A stretch of 64,000 nt of DNA from Mesomycoplasma ovipneumoniae (GTDB lineage Bacteria > Bacillota_I > Bacilli_A > Mycoplasmatales > Metamycoplasmataceae). The notes beneath the pieces are model-generated. The model was not told the DNA's origin, searched no databases, and saw only the letters and a list, made by a program, of their open reading frames with translations. This document shows, in pieces, positions 8,928 through 19,569 of this stretch (positions are counted from its first letter, which is position 1; each line of letters opens with the position of its first letter). The stretch lies in contig NZ_CP146005.1 in assembly GCF_038095995.1 (NCBI RefSeq), positions 1 to 64,000 of the forward strand, in the 5' to 3' direction. The position numbers and the translations under genes were made by a program.

Positions 8928-10955
8928 ATGGCTAAAATTAGTTTTTTTGCACTAGGCGGCCAAGATGAAAACGGAAAAAATTGCTATATTTTAGAAATTG
9001 ACGACGATATTTTCGTTATAAACGCAGGTGCTAAAATCCCGCTTGACAGTTCAGTTGGGGTTGACACAATTATTCCAGATTACACTTATATTGAAGAAAA
9101 CAAGGAAAAAATAAAAGGTGTTTTTATAACTGACGCCAAAAATGAATCATTTTCAGGAATCCCTTGGCTAGTTATGAAACTAAAAAACGTAACGATTTAT
9201 AGCTCTTTTTTCACTAAAGCGCTAATTCTTGACCGAATGAGCAAATATAATATTGAAGATGCTACTTTTGAGATAAAACCAATAATATCTGAGCTAAAAA
9301 TTAGTGAAAAAATAACTATAATTCCCTTTTCGGTCGCAGGTTCAATGCCTGGTTCAATCGGTTTTTGCTTTCAAACTGAGGATGGCTCAATTGTTTTTAT
9401 GTCCAATTATGTCGTTGGAAATTTAGGAGTTTATGGTGAAACTAATTTTGACTTAATCAAAAAAGTTAGCCAGAACCCAAAAGGTGTTTTAATGTTTATC
9501 TCTGATTCAGGTAAATCGAATGTGCCTGGAAAAGCAATGAACAAGCTTTTTGCTAGATCTTTTCTTGAAAAAAGTTTCCTGCAAGCCGACAAAAATTCGC
9601 GAATTGTCGTTTCAGCTTATGATGAAGAAATGGTTTCAATTCAGGAAATCATAGATCTTGCCTTGAAATTTAACAGGCAAATTACAGCTTATGGAAAAAA
9701 ATATGACAAATTATACGACATGATTTATAAGCTTGATAAATTAACAACAAATAAAATAAAGAGTTTGCCAACTTTTTTTGACTATAAATTTGCAAACAAG
9801 CAAAAAAATTCTGTCGTTTTAATAACATCTAGTCCTGAGAGAATTTGTCACCGATTTAACCGTGTTCTTCAGAATGATGATGCCTATTTTAAGCTAAAAA
9901 AGTCAGATTATGTAATTATGCTAACCCCTCCAATTAACGGGATGGAGCAACTTTATGCTAAAGTTTTAGACCAAATTGCTAAATCTGTAACAAATATAGT
10001 CGATATTTCTGAATCAGATTTTGGACTAGCACGCCCATACAAAGAAGATATTTCTGATATGATTGACCTTCTTAAGCCAAAATATTTTATTCCAATTCAA
10101 GGACTTTATCGATATTTAGTTGTTGCTTCAAATATTGCGGCTAATAATAAAATAAATAGGCAAAACACAATTATTTTACAAAACAAAAGAATAGCTAATT
10201 TTATTGACGGAAATTTATTTTCACGTAAAAAACTGACAAAAGGACAAGATGAAATTTATATTTCAGGCTATGGAATTGGTGATGTTTCTTTTGAAGTGCT
10301 AAAAGAACGCGAATCATTATCTCAAGATGGATTGATAATTGTTTCCTTTTTGTTCAATCCTATTTTAAAAAAGATTGTCTCAAAAGTTGAAATAACTGAT
10401 CACGGAATTTTAAGCCGTGAAAACCGTGAATCATATCATGAGATAATTCGAAAAATTATTTTTGATAATTTTTCGAATATTAAGAAAATAAATGATAAAA
10501 TTTTGAAAGAATTACAACAAAAAACTCAAAAAAATATCAAAAAAAAGATTTTCCGTATTTTTGATAAAGAACCCAATGTTTCTGTTATAATTCATAACAT
10601 TTATCCAGAAGAAAAGGAGCTAAAAATGAAAAAAATGCTATGAAAAGACGCCCAGGAAGAAATTAAAACTGGTGTTGTTTACTTAGAATTTGCGGTTGAC
10701 TGGTGTGGTGATTGCAAAATGCAAGAGCCTGTTAATGAAGAACTTTCTGAGTACTTTAAAAACAGAACTGATGTAAAATTAATTCAGGTTAATGCAGAAG
10801 AAGCGCAATTATTTAGAAAAAAAGACACTGAATACGAAGTTCTTTTTGTGCCAACTCACTTCGTTTTCAAAGACGGTAAGCCAATTTTCAAAAAATTTGA
10901 ATACGCTCCAGCAGAATTGTTAATTGAAACAATTGAAGAAGCCTTAAAAAAATAA
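8928..10955 (+). CDS. Degenerate RNase J paralogue in frame with thioredoxin
   Basis: The frame stays open for 675 residues in the Mycoplasma code. Residues 1-~567 have the fold of an RNase J metallo-beta-lactamase/beta-CASP enzyme, with FALGGQDENGKNCY at the start and SDSGKSNVPG near 190. The metal-binding signature THGHEDHIG is replaced by TDAKNESFSG (68-77), TGDFK is lost, and the C-terminal HGE motif reads QGL, so nuclease activity is unlikely. It may be a J2-like partner of an active RNase J encoded elsewhere. No TAA or TAG separates it from a complete thioredoxin (from residue 567); the only apparent stop at 10641 is a TGA Trp codon. Fusion is seen directly; function is inferred. Confidence 0.8.
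10626..10955 (+). CDS. trxA: Thioredoxin (internal start within the longer frame)
   Basis: 109-residue thioredoxin, a normal size for a stand-alone protein. The active site is WCGDC (canonical WCGPC) with the cis-proline loop VPTHFVFKDG. ATG 10626 has an AAGGAG Shine-Dalgarno at 10614-10619, 6 bases upstream, so it can be translated independently even though the upstream RNase J-like frame runs straight into it. It reduces protein disulfides and is recycled by thioredoxin reductase (trxB, in this window). Asp instead of Pro in the active site should shift its redox potential; that is inference. Confidence 0.8.
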
Positions 10956-11010
10956 GGACAAAATTTAAATTTTCACACTACTAAAATTAACTATTTTTCA
11001 GTTTTTTTGT

Positions 11011-11016
11011 TATAAT
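11011..11016 (+). promoter_or_regulatory. -10 box of hrcA, probably leaderless mRNA
   Basis: TATAAT ends 9 bases before the hrcA ATG and no Shine-Dalgarno lies between. Transcription would start at or within a base or two of the ATG. No CIRCE operator is visible here. Confidence 0.55.
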
Positions 11017-11025
11017 TTAACAACA

Positions 11026-12033
11026 ATGTCAAGGTTAGATGCTAAAAAAGAAAAATATTTAAAGCAGATAGTTGAAAATTTTATTAAAACCGGAGAATCA
11101 ATCGGTTCAAACACTTTAAAAGAAAATTACAGCATAAAAAAATCCTCTTCACACCTTAGAATGGTAATGAATCAACTTGAAAAAGAAGGTTTTTTGGAAA
11201 AACCTCATATTTCAAGTGGTAGAATTCCAACACTAAGAGGGTTTCAGTACTATGCTGAATTTTTGTCATTCGACGAAAACGAAATTTTAGCAAATAAACT
11301 AAAAGACTTGTTTGCCCGCCGACGTGTCAGCATTGAAAATACAATTTCTGAAGCATTTAATTTGATTTCTGAATCTGTCGGCACCACAATAATTACCACA
11401 ACTAGCAATGAAAATGACCGTTTAATGTCAATAAACTTGACACAAATATCGCAAAATGAAGGGATTGTTGTCGTTGTTAGCTCTAGCGGCAGTGTTGAAA
11501 ATAAAAAAATCACATTTTCACCTTCAATTTCTCTGCAGGATGTCAAAATCGCAATTCGCCTATTTCAACAAAGACTAATAAATACTCCATTAGCAGAAGT
11601 TTCATCAAAATTAATCATTTTAAAACAAGAATTAGAAAAACAAATTAAACATAGCGATGAACTTTTGCATCATTTTATACACAAAATTTTTAACTTCCAA
11701 ATCCAAAATAAATCAGACGTTTATAATAAAAATATGTTAATCTTAGATAGCGAAATTTCTAGAACCAGACTTGTTGATTTGCTTAATTTGATTGAAAAAA
11801 AGTCGATTTGAGAAATGCTAGACGAAAAAACTACCACTGAAGATGAAACCTTAAAAATCAGTATAGAATCGCCTGAAACCTCATTTATCTCAAAAAAACT
11901 TGAAAAATCCTTTGCAATCAAGGAAATTAGCATGATAGGATCAACGAAAAAAATTAATTATTCTGCAGCGCGAACAGGCATAAAACTTTTAGAAGATTTT
12001 CTATCAAATAAAAACAAAAATAGAAAGGAATAA
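11026..12033 (+). CDS. hrcA: Heat-inducible transcription repressor HrcA
   Basis: Winged-helix repressor that binds CIRCE operators and shuts off chaperone genes until heat stress. 335 residues with one TGA Trp codon at 1809 bases into the run (11809). The N-terminal DNA-binding part has YIKTGE-like FIKTGESIGSNTL and the family signature HISSGRIPTLRGFQYY (residues ~64-79). The C-terminal end retains the GP-like ISMIGSTKKINY block. grpE starts 2 bp after its stop. A CIRCE copy lies before clpB in this window, so at least one of its targets is visible. Confidence 0.95.
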
Positions 12034-12035
12034 TA

Positions 12036-12782
12036 ATGATTTTTGAGAATTCTGAAGATAAAAAAACTAATCTAAACAACAGCGAACAACAAGAATCTGA
12101 AAAAATTTCTAGCGAGTCAGTCGAAAATAACCTTGAAAATTCAGCCCAAAAAATAGAAACTGAAACAGAAAATAATGAAAAAAACGCCAAAAAATCACGT
12201 CGTTTTTTAAAAAAGGAATCTAAATTAAAAGACCTTGAAAATCAAATCCAATCATTAACTACAAAAAACATTAGTCTTGAAATTGAGTCCTTAAAATTAA
12301 AAGACAAAATCAAAAAAATTGAGGATGACTTTAAATCTCAAGTCAAAATTTTCGAGGAAAAAGCCGCTCAAAAAGTTAAAGATATTAAATCTGAACTTCA
12401 AGTTAAATTTGAAAATGACCAAAATCACATAAAAAAATACAGCTTACAACCTTTTTTTGAAGAGTTTATTTCACCATTTTTAAATCTTAAAAAAGCAATT
12501 TCATATGGTTTAAATGCAGAAAATCCCGAAACTTCTTCATATGTAAAAGGATTTGAGATGCTTGTTGGTCAAATCGAAAATGTTATGGAAAATTTCGGAA
12601 TAACAAAAATAGTGCCTGAAATAGGTGGTTTTTTTGATTCTTCAGTGCACGAAGTTTATGAAGTTTCTAACGGAGAAAAAGATAAAATTTCTGACATAAT
12701 TTCAATTGGATACAAACTTCATGATCGGGTTGTAAAAACAGCGCTTGTAGTTGTTGGAAACACAAATGAACAAAAAAATTAG
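12036..12782 (+). CDS. grpE: Nucleotide exchange factor GrpE
   Basis: Releases ADP from DnaK. 248 residues. The first ~60 are acidic and Asn/Gln-rich and look disordered; residues ~65-140 form a charged coiled coil; the C-terminal beta domain holds the family pattern ITKIVPEIGGFFDSSVHEV and VVKTALVVVG. SD sequence AAAGGA lies upstream. It is co-transcribed with hrcA, and its last 17 bases overlap argS. Confidence 0.95.
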   Translation: MIFENSEDKKTNLNNSEQQESEKISSESVENNLENSAQKIETETENNEKNAKKSRRFLKKESKLKDLENQIQSLTTKNISLEIESLKLKDKIKKIEDDFKSQVKIFEEKAAQKVKDIKSELQVKFENDQNHIKKYSLQPFFEEFISPFLNLKKAISYGLNAENPETSSYVKGFEMLVGQIENVMENFGITKIVPEIGGFFDSSVHEVYEVSNGEKDKISDIISIGYKLHDRVVKTALVVVGNTNEQKN

Positions 12783-14370
12783 TAACCAAATATCCGAATT
12801 TTTTATCAAAAATAATTTAATTTTTGATAAAACCAAGATAATAGTTGAAAAATCGAAGAATTTTGGCGACTTTAGTACAAATGTAGCTTTAATTTTTTCA
12901 AAACAAAATAAATTAAAGCCTTTAGAACTTGCAGAAAAAATTAAAAACTGATTAAACCAGCAAGAATTAGGGCTTGAAAAAATCGAGATAGCTGCACCTG
13001 GATTTTTGAATTTTTTTGTTTCCAAAACAGAATATTCAAAAATTGTTAAGAAAATAATCGATCAAAATGAAAATTTTGGTCGAAGTTTTTTGTCAAAAAA
13101 AATAAATGTCGAATTTGTTTCTGCTAACCCGACTGGATTTTTACACCTTGGTCATCTCAGAAGTGCTGTTATTGGTGATATTTTGTCAAATATTCTTGAA
13201 TTTTCAGGTAATTCTGTTCTTCGCGAGTATTATGTAAATGATTTTGGTTCTCAAATTGACAAATTAGTTGGTTCAGTTTTTGCCCGTTATCAACAAATTT
13301 TTAAAGATATTCCTCTTCCAGAAGAAGCTTATCTTGGTGAAGAAATTATTTTAATGGCCAAAAATTTTTTTGACGAATATGGCAATAAATTTGAATCATC
13401 AAGTCTTGAAAACTCCGAAATTTACAGCATTTTTCGCCAAAAATCTCTTGATTTTTTTCTTAGTGAAATAAAAAAAGATTTATCAAATTTATCAATTAAA
13501 TTTGATAAATTCACATCTGAAAGTGATTTATTTTTATCTGGAAATGTTCAAAAAACCCTTGAAAATATAGGTTTTACATATAAAAAAGACAACGCGCTTT
13601 GACTAAAAACATCAGATTTTGGCGATCAAAAAGATCGCGTTTTAATAAAAAACGGTGGTAACTACACTTATTTTTCAAGTGATATTGCCTATCATTTACA
13701 CAAAATTAATTCAGAATTTAAGCCCGAAATTTTAATAAATATTTGAGGAGCAGACCATATTGGCTATGTTGACCGTGTAAAAGCGGCCCTAAAAATTGCT
13801 AATCAGGAAAATAAATTGCAAATTTTGCTATATCAACTTGTAAAATTAGTAAAAAACGGGAAAGAATTTAAAATGTCCAAAAGAAAAGGACAAACTTTTA
13901 CAATCAAAGACCTTCTTCAAGTTGCAAATGCTGATGCAATTCGTTATTTTATTGCTGAACGGGGGTATAATTCGCTTGTAGAATTTGATGTAGACTTAGC
14001 AAGTAGCATAGATTCACAGAATCCGTTGTTTTTAATCCAATATGCCCATGCTCGTGCGGTTAATTTGCTGGCTAAATCTAATTTAAATGTCGAAAATTTA
14101 GGCGCATTTAAATTAGAAAATGAAACTAATTTAATTTCAAAATTAAACCAATTTGAGGAAATTGTTTTAAAAATAGCAAAAAATTATAAAATTAATTTGC
14201 TACCAAAATATTTACTAGAATTAGCTAACCTCTTTAATTCTTTTTATTCTAATACAAAAATATTGAATAATTCAGACACAAATAATCTTTTATGTTTAAC
14301 AAAAGCTGTCTCAATTGTTTTAAAAAATGGATTAAAATTACTTGGAATAAAGGCAAAAGAAAGGATTTAA
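12766..14370 (+). CDS. argS: Arginyl-tRNA synthetase
   Basis: Class I aminoacyl-tRNA synthetase charging tRNA-Arg. 534 residues. The HIGH-type motif is [11 protein letters not shown] (residues ~125-135) and KMSKRKG is at ~371. The N-terminal Arg-S additional domain and the C-terminal anticodon-binding DALR region ([16 protein letters not shown]) are present. The ATG at 12766 lies inside grpE and is preferred to the TTG codons at 12751/12754. TGA Trp codons occur at 12949, 13600 and 13744. Confidence 0.96.
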
Positions 14371-14373
14371 AAG

Positions 14374-14619
14374 ATGAAAACTATAATTTCAATAGCAATA
14401 AATTTTCTAAAAAACCGAGAATCTGCTCATTTTAGCGACATTTTTCTTGAAGTTCAGGTGGCCTTGATGTCAAAATGAGAAAATCAATTACCTAATTTAT
14501 CCACAGATAAAATTTTAACTTTAAAAAGAGGCGAGCTCTATAAATTATTAACAATTGACGGTAGTTTTGTTGCTTTGGGCAATAATTACTGAGCCCTTAG
14601 AAGTGATATTTTAATTTAA
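14374..14619 (+). CDS. rpoE: RNA polymerase delta subunit N-terminal (HARE-HTH) domain protein
   Basis: 81-residue protein absent from simple ORF lists because of TGA Trp codons. It matches the winged-helix domain of the RNA polymerase delta subunit: start IISIAINFLKNRESAHFSDI, then ELYKLLTIDGSFVALGNNYWALR. In B. subtilis delta raises promoter selectivity and recycling. The acidic C-terminal tail of full-length delta is missing, so this is a domain-only form. ATG lies 3 bp after the argS stop, with AAAGGA inside the argS end as SD. Confidence 0.8.
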
Positions 14620-14641
14620 TTTATTTTTTTAAAGGTGTAAA

Positions 14642-15505
14642 ATGAATCTACAAAATACAAAAGCAATGTTGGAAAAAGCTCGTAAAAACAAATACGCAAT
14701 TCCACATATTAACATAAATAATCTTGAATGAACAAAAGCTGCGCTTCTTGGCGCGCAAGCCAAAAAATCTCCTTTAATAATCGCGACCTCAGAAGGTGCT
14801 CTAAAATATATGGGAGGTCTAAAAACCGTTTATAATTTAGTGACAAATTTAATTGAATTTTTAGAAATAACAGTACCTGTTGCGCTTCATTTGGATCACG
14901 GAAGTTTTGAAACTTGCAAAAAAGCTCTTGAAACAGGATTTACTTCAGTTATGTATGATGGTTCAAGAGAAGAATTTTCAAAAAATTTAGAGCTAACAAG
15001 AGAAATTGTTGAGCTTGCAAATTCAAAAAATGCAACAGTTGAAGCTGAAGTTGGCCAAATTGGTGGCGAAGAAGACGGAATTGTCGGAAATGGTGAAATT
15101 GCTGACGTTGATCAAGCATATGAAATTTCCAAAACTGGAATTACCTGCCTGGCTGCCGGAATTGGTAACATTCACGGTGTTTATCCGTCTAGTTGAAAAT
15201 CTCTAGACTTTGATGTTTTAGACAAAATTTCTGAAAAAACTCAACTTCCACTAGTTTTACACGGTGGTAGTGGTCTTCCGAAAGATCAAATTCAAAAAGC
15301 AATTAAACTAGGAATTGCAAAAATTAATGTAAACACTGAACTTCAACAGGCCAATGCTGCTGCTGTAACAGATTTTGTTGTTTCTGGAAAAATTAAAGAA
15401 GGCAAAAATTTTGACCCTCGAAAATTATTAGCCCCAGGAACAAAAGCGATCCAAGAACTTGTTGAGGCTAAAATTGTCGAATTTGGTTCAGAAAATCAAG
15501 CATAA
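14642..15505 (+). CDS. fba: Class II fructose-bisphosphate aldolase
   Basis: Zinc-dependent glycolytic aldolase that splits fructose 1,6-bisphosphate into DHAP and glyceraldehyde 3-phosphate. 287 residues. The zinc and catalytic motif VALHLDHGS lies near residue 80, EAEVGQIGGEEDG near 135, the zinc ligand GIGNIHGVYP near 175 and the phosphate loop LHGGSGLP near 205; KINVNTELQ follows. A Shine-Dalgarno AAAGGTG precedes the ATG. Confidence 0.96.
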
Positions 15506-15510
15506 TTTGG

Positions 15511-16362
15511 ATGATAGAATTTAGCGTATCTGAAAATCAAGTAGGCCAAAAACTTATTCAATTAGTTAAAAAATTGCTTTTGAATTTCAATTATAACGAA
15601 ATTCAAAAGCTTTTTCGTAATAAAAAAATTAAGGTCAATAATAAGGTTGAATCACAAAAATATTTGCTGGCTTTAGGTGACAGAGTTTTGATTTTTAACT
15701 CTAAAAAAGAAGTTGAAAATCAAAAAAAGTTACCTAAAATAAAGGCAAATTTAAAAATAATTTATCAAGATTCAAATGTTTTGATTGTTGAAAAACCTAA
15801 GGATTTACAAGTTCATGGTGGTGACAGCAATCTTGATTTGGCCGTTTGAAATTATTTAAAAATAGAAAAAACCGACGTTTTTATGCCTTCGCATGTTGGG
15901 CGTCTTGATAAAAAAACATCTGGAATTATTTTATACGGACTTAATTATAAAAGTGTTGTTGAACTTAATAAAAAGCAGAAATTTTTTGAGAAAATTTATA
16001 CCTTTGAGTCAAAAATAAAGCTAAAAAAAACTATAAAAACCGATCTTTTTATAAGGAAAAACGACCTTAATAAAAAAATGGAAGTCTGCAAAAATCAAGT
16101 AGGATGCCAGCTTATTTCTACGACATTTTTTTCTAAAAACAACAGAAATTTTGCGATTTTACATACTGGCAAAAAACATCAAATCCGAGCAACTTTATCA
16201 CACCTGGGCTTCCCGATTTTTGGTGATGAAAAATACAACGGCGAGCCAAAAAATCGCTTATTTTTGCATTCATTTTCTTTAAAATTCAATAATTTAGACG
16301 GCTTTTTATCTTATTTAAACGGGAAAAAATTTGTCTCAAAACCAGAATGATGAAAACCATAG
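15511..16362 (+). CDS. RluA/RluD-family 23S rRNA pseudouridine synthase
   Basis: 283 residues. An N-terminal S4 RNA-binding domain (VGQKLIQLVKKLL to VNNKVESQKYLLALGD) precedes the synthase domain. The catalytic loop reads HVGRLDKKTSGIILYGL, with the nucleophilic Asp in RLD; the residue before Arg is Gly rather than the common His/Asn. Later motifs LIVEKPKDLQVHGG and GKKHQIRATLSHLGFPIFGD are typical. TGA Trp codons at 15847, 16348 and 16351. Target uridine cannot be told from sequence. Confidence 0.9.
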
Positions 16363-16410
16363 ATTTTCATCATTTTTTACTTAAAATTCAAATTAAACCC
16401 TAATTTCTAG

Positions 16411-16416
16411 TATAAT
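16411..16416 (+). promoter_or_regulatory. -10 box of gatCAB operon
   Basis: TATAAT 43 bp before the gatC ATG; GGAGGT follows at 16450-16455 as a strong ribosome binding site. Confidence 0.5.
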
Positions 16417-16458
16417 TTTAAATTTAACATAAATTAAAATAACAAAATTGGAGGTAAA

Positions 16459-16752
16459 ATGGATAGAGAAAAAATAATCAAACTTGCAAAATCGCTTTAT
16501 TTTGTTCCTAGTGAAAAAGTAATTGAGACCGTTTTACAAGAAAAAGACCAAATGCTAGAACGAATTAATTTTTTGCATACTTTTGATACAAAAGACGTTC
16601 CTAGCTTGGAAAAAATCAACTCTTTTCCAAAAGGAATTGAAATTTTATTCGATGATGAGCCAAATTTTTCTGATTTTAGATCTCAACTTTTTACAAATTC
16701 AGTCCATGCGGATCAAAATGAAATTATAACCAAAAAGGTGATAGATGACTAA
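16459..16752 (+). CDS. gatC: Asp-tRNA(Asn)/Glu-tRNA(Gln) amidotransferase subunit C
   Basis: Small subunit (97 residues) that wraps around GatA and stabilises the GatCAB complex, which converts misacylated Glu-tRNA(Gln) to Gln-tRNA(Gln). Similarity is weak but size and position as first gene of gatCAB are diagnostic. It ends with an 8-bp overlap with gatA. Confidence 0.88.
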   Translation: MDREKIIKLAKSLYFVPSEKVIETVLQEKDQMLERINFLHTFDTKDVPSLEKINSFPKGIEILFDDEPNFSDFRSQLFTNSVHADQNEIITKKVIDD

Positions 16753-18064
16753 ATTTGAACTAAATATAGACCAAGCGACTGAAAAATTAAAAAAAGATGA
16801 AAATAATGCTGTTTTTTCTTTTTTTGAACTAAAAAATCAAAAAAAGGGAATATTGTCAGGCATGTTTTTTAGCATAAAATCAAATTTTGCCACCATTGAA
16901 GGAGTCTCACATGGTTCATCAAATTCGCTTATTAATTTTAGACCTGGATATAATTCAACAGTTTTTCAAAAATTAATTGATCAAGGAGCCCAATCATTAA
17001 TTAAAGTTTATAACGACGAATTAGGTCTAGGTGGGAAAGGTCTTTTTTCTTTTTTTGGTAAAATTTTAAATCCACTTGACAAAACCAAGTTAGTTGGCGG
17101 CTCATCATCAGGAAGTGCAGCAACAATTGACTCTGTCCATTTTGCAATCGGCTCAGACACCGGTGATTCAATTAGAAGACCTGCTAGTTTTGTCGGAAAA
17201 GTCGGTTTTAAGCCTTCATATGGTGCCGTTTCTCGTCATGGTTTGTTTGCTTATGCAACTTCTCTTGACACAGTCGCTTGACTTACTCATAATGTTAGTG
17301 ATTCGATTTTGGTTTCTCAAACAGTTTTTGGTCAAGATGAAAATGATTTAACTTCTGTTGAAGTACAAGTCCAAAAAGTTGAAAAAACTAAGCCAAAAAA
17401 AGCTTTATTCTTAAATTTTGATGACGAAATTGAACCTTATGTTAAAGAAAAACTCTATAAATTACAGCATATTTTACAATCTGAGGGTGTTTTAGTTGAG
17501 AATGTAACACCAGATTTAAATTTGCTAAAAACAATTTTACCAGTTTATGAAATTATTTCTTACTCAGAAGCTACTTCAAATCTGTCGGCAATAAACGGTT
17601 TAACTTTTGGAAATACGGACAAAAATCTAAAATGAGAAGATATTTTCCTAAAAACAAGGACAGACGGATTTGGCTTTATGCTTCAAAAAAGACTAATTTG
17701 AGGATCTTTTTTCCTTGAGCAAAAAAATCAAGAACACTTTTTCATTAAGGCAAAAAAAATTAGAACCCTAATCAAAAATTATTATGAATCATTTTTGAAT
17801 CAGTTTGATATAGTGCTTTTCCCTGCTTTTTATGGCGTTGCGCCTGATGTTTTTGGAAAAAACAGCGAAAAAAGTGACCAAATTACCAATTTTATACTTG
17901 CAATTTCTAATTTAGTCGGCAATCCTTCGATAACAATCCCATTAGGAAAACACAAAAATTTACCTTTTAATCTAGCCATTGACTCAAAAATTAACTCTGA
18001 TGCAAGTTTATTAGGTTTCTCACTTTATATTGAAGAAAAAATAGGTGACATTAATGTTGAATAA
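16745..18064 (+). CDS. gatA: Asp-tRNA(Asn)/Glu-tRNA(Gln) amidotransferase subunit A
   Basis: Amidase-signature enzyme releasing ammonia from glutamine for transamidation. 439 residues. The catalytic Lys lies in FSIKSNFATIEG, and the Ser-Gly-rich loop GGSSSGSAATI with IGSDTGDSIRRPASF holds the Ser-cisSer-Lys triad. TGA Trp codons at 17279, 17633 and 17699 break it under the standard code. It starts inside gatC and overlaps gatB. Confidence 0.95.
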
Positions 18065-19454
18065 TAAATATTTAGTAACTATTGGGGTTGAAATTCACTT
18101 AGAACTTAATACAAAGGCAAAAATGTTCTCAAATTCGCCAAATTCAAGTGGTCAACCTAATAAATTTTTTAATCTTTTTGACTTAGGTTATCTTGGAACA
18201 TTGCCAAAAATAAATAAAAAAGCTGTCGAAAAAGCAATAATTTTAGCTAAATCCTTAAAAATGGAAATTCCGTCAGTATTAGCTTTTGACCGGAAAAATT
18301 ATTTTTACCCTGATTTGCCAAAAGGTTTTCAAATTACCCAGCAATTTTATCCAATTGGAAAAAATGGTTCAATAAAAGTTGGCGATTTTACTGTTTTGAT
18401 TGAAAGAATTCACCTTGAAGAAGACACGGCAAAGCAAATTCATAAAGAAAATCAGACATTTTTTGACTATAATCGCTGTGGCGTTCCTTTGATTGAAATA
18501 GTGACTTATCCGATGCTAGATTCGGCCGAAAAAGCTGCTCAATATGTTGATGAAATCAGAAAATTAGCTTTATTTTTAGGCATTTCTGATGCAAAATTAG
18601 AAAATGGTTCACTTCGTGCTGACATAAACATTTCGGTTCGCGAAAAGAATCAAGAATTTTTTAACCCAAAAGTTGAAATTAAAAACATAAATTCAATTTC
18701 TAACATCCAAAAAGCTGCTCAACTTGAAATTGAAGAGCAAATTAATACTTACGAAAAAGGTCAAAAAGTTTCTCAAGTCACTAAAAAATTTAACGACAAA
18801 CTAATAAAAAATCAAACATTACGAACCAAAACTGATGCCATAGATTATAAATATTTTCCTGAGCCAAATTTACCTTATATCGAACTGACAAAAGAATTTA
18901 TTGACTCTATCCAAGTCCCGCTTAGTCCTTTAGAAATCCAAAAAAACCTTGAAAAACACGGTGTTTCTACATTTTATATTAATCAAATTTTAAATAATTT
19001 TGAATTTTGAACTTTCTTAAAAAATTCAAATCCAGAAAATTGATCCCAAAGTGTAAAATTATTTTTTGCTGAAATAGTTCCAATTATTAACAAAGACGGC
19101 TTTGACCAGCTTTTTATTGACTCTGATTTTTTTGGAAATTCGGTCAAAAAACTATTAGAAAATCAAATAACTAATAGTGATTTTCGTCAAATAATTGAAA
19201 TAAAGAACAACAAACCTAACCTAGAACTTGAGAGCATTATAAAAACAATTTTGGACAAAAAATTATCTGATGACGAGATTAAAAGTCTTTTGGCTGAACT
19301 TGTTAGTCAGGAAATTGACCAAATTGAGCAAAATAAAAACAATAAAGAAAAATTATTTAAAATTCTAATAGGTAAATTAATCAAAAAAACAAAAGGTAAT
19401 GCTGATCCTAAAAAAGTAAATTTGATTTTGACTGAGTGGCTAAAAAATCTTTAA
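18054..19454 (+). CDS. gatB: Asp-tRNA(Asn)/Glu-tRNA(Gln) amidotransferase subunit B
   Basis: Kinase-like subunit that activates the misacylated tRNA before amide transfer. 466 residues. Signatures: TIGVEIHLELNTKAKMFS at the N terminus, FYPDLPKGFQITQ, IHLEEDTAK, DYNRCGVPLIEIV and KIEIKN-type VEIKNINS, plus a C-terminal YqeY-like tail ending GNADPKKVNLILTEWL. ATG at 18054 is preferred to the GTG at 18045; it overlaps gatA by 11 bp. Together with gatA and gatC it supplies Gln-tRNA(Gln), since mycoplasmas usually lack GlnRS. Confidence 0.95.
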
Positions 19455-19458
19455 AAAT

Positions 19459-19483
19459 AAAATCATTTTTGAATGATTTTTTT
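19459..19483 (+). terminator. Terminator after gatB
   Basis: AAAATCATT / AATGATTTT hairpin with a short loop followed by a run of T. Confidence 0.65.
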
Positions 19484-19527
19484 CGCCTAAAATTGCATAT
19501 AAACATAAAAAAAATAGCGATTTATGA

Positions 19528-19533
19528 TATAAT
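19528..19533 (+). promoter_or_regulatory. -10 box of first adhesin pair
   Basis: TATAAT 37 bp before the ATG at 19570; AAGGAGA at 19559-19565 is the ribosome binding site. Confidence 0.5.
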
Positions 19534-19569
19534 TATGTATCTATATACAAAAATAAATAAGGAGAAAGG

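Noticed and set aside
14497-14505. Perfect TTATCCACA DnaA-box-like sequence
   Set aside because: Single copy inside the rpoE coding sequence, 14 kb from dnaA; expected by chance and not part of a cluster.
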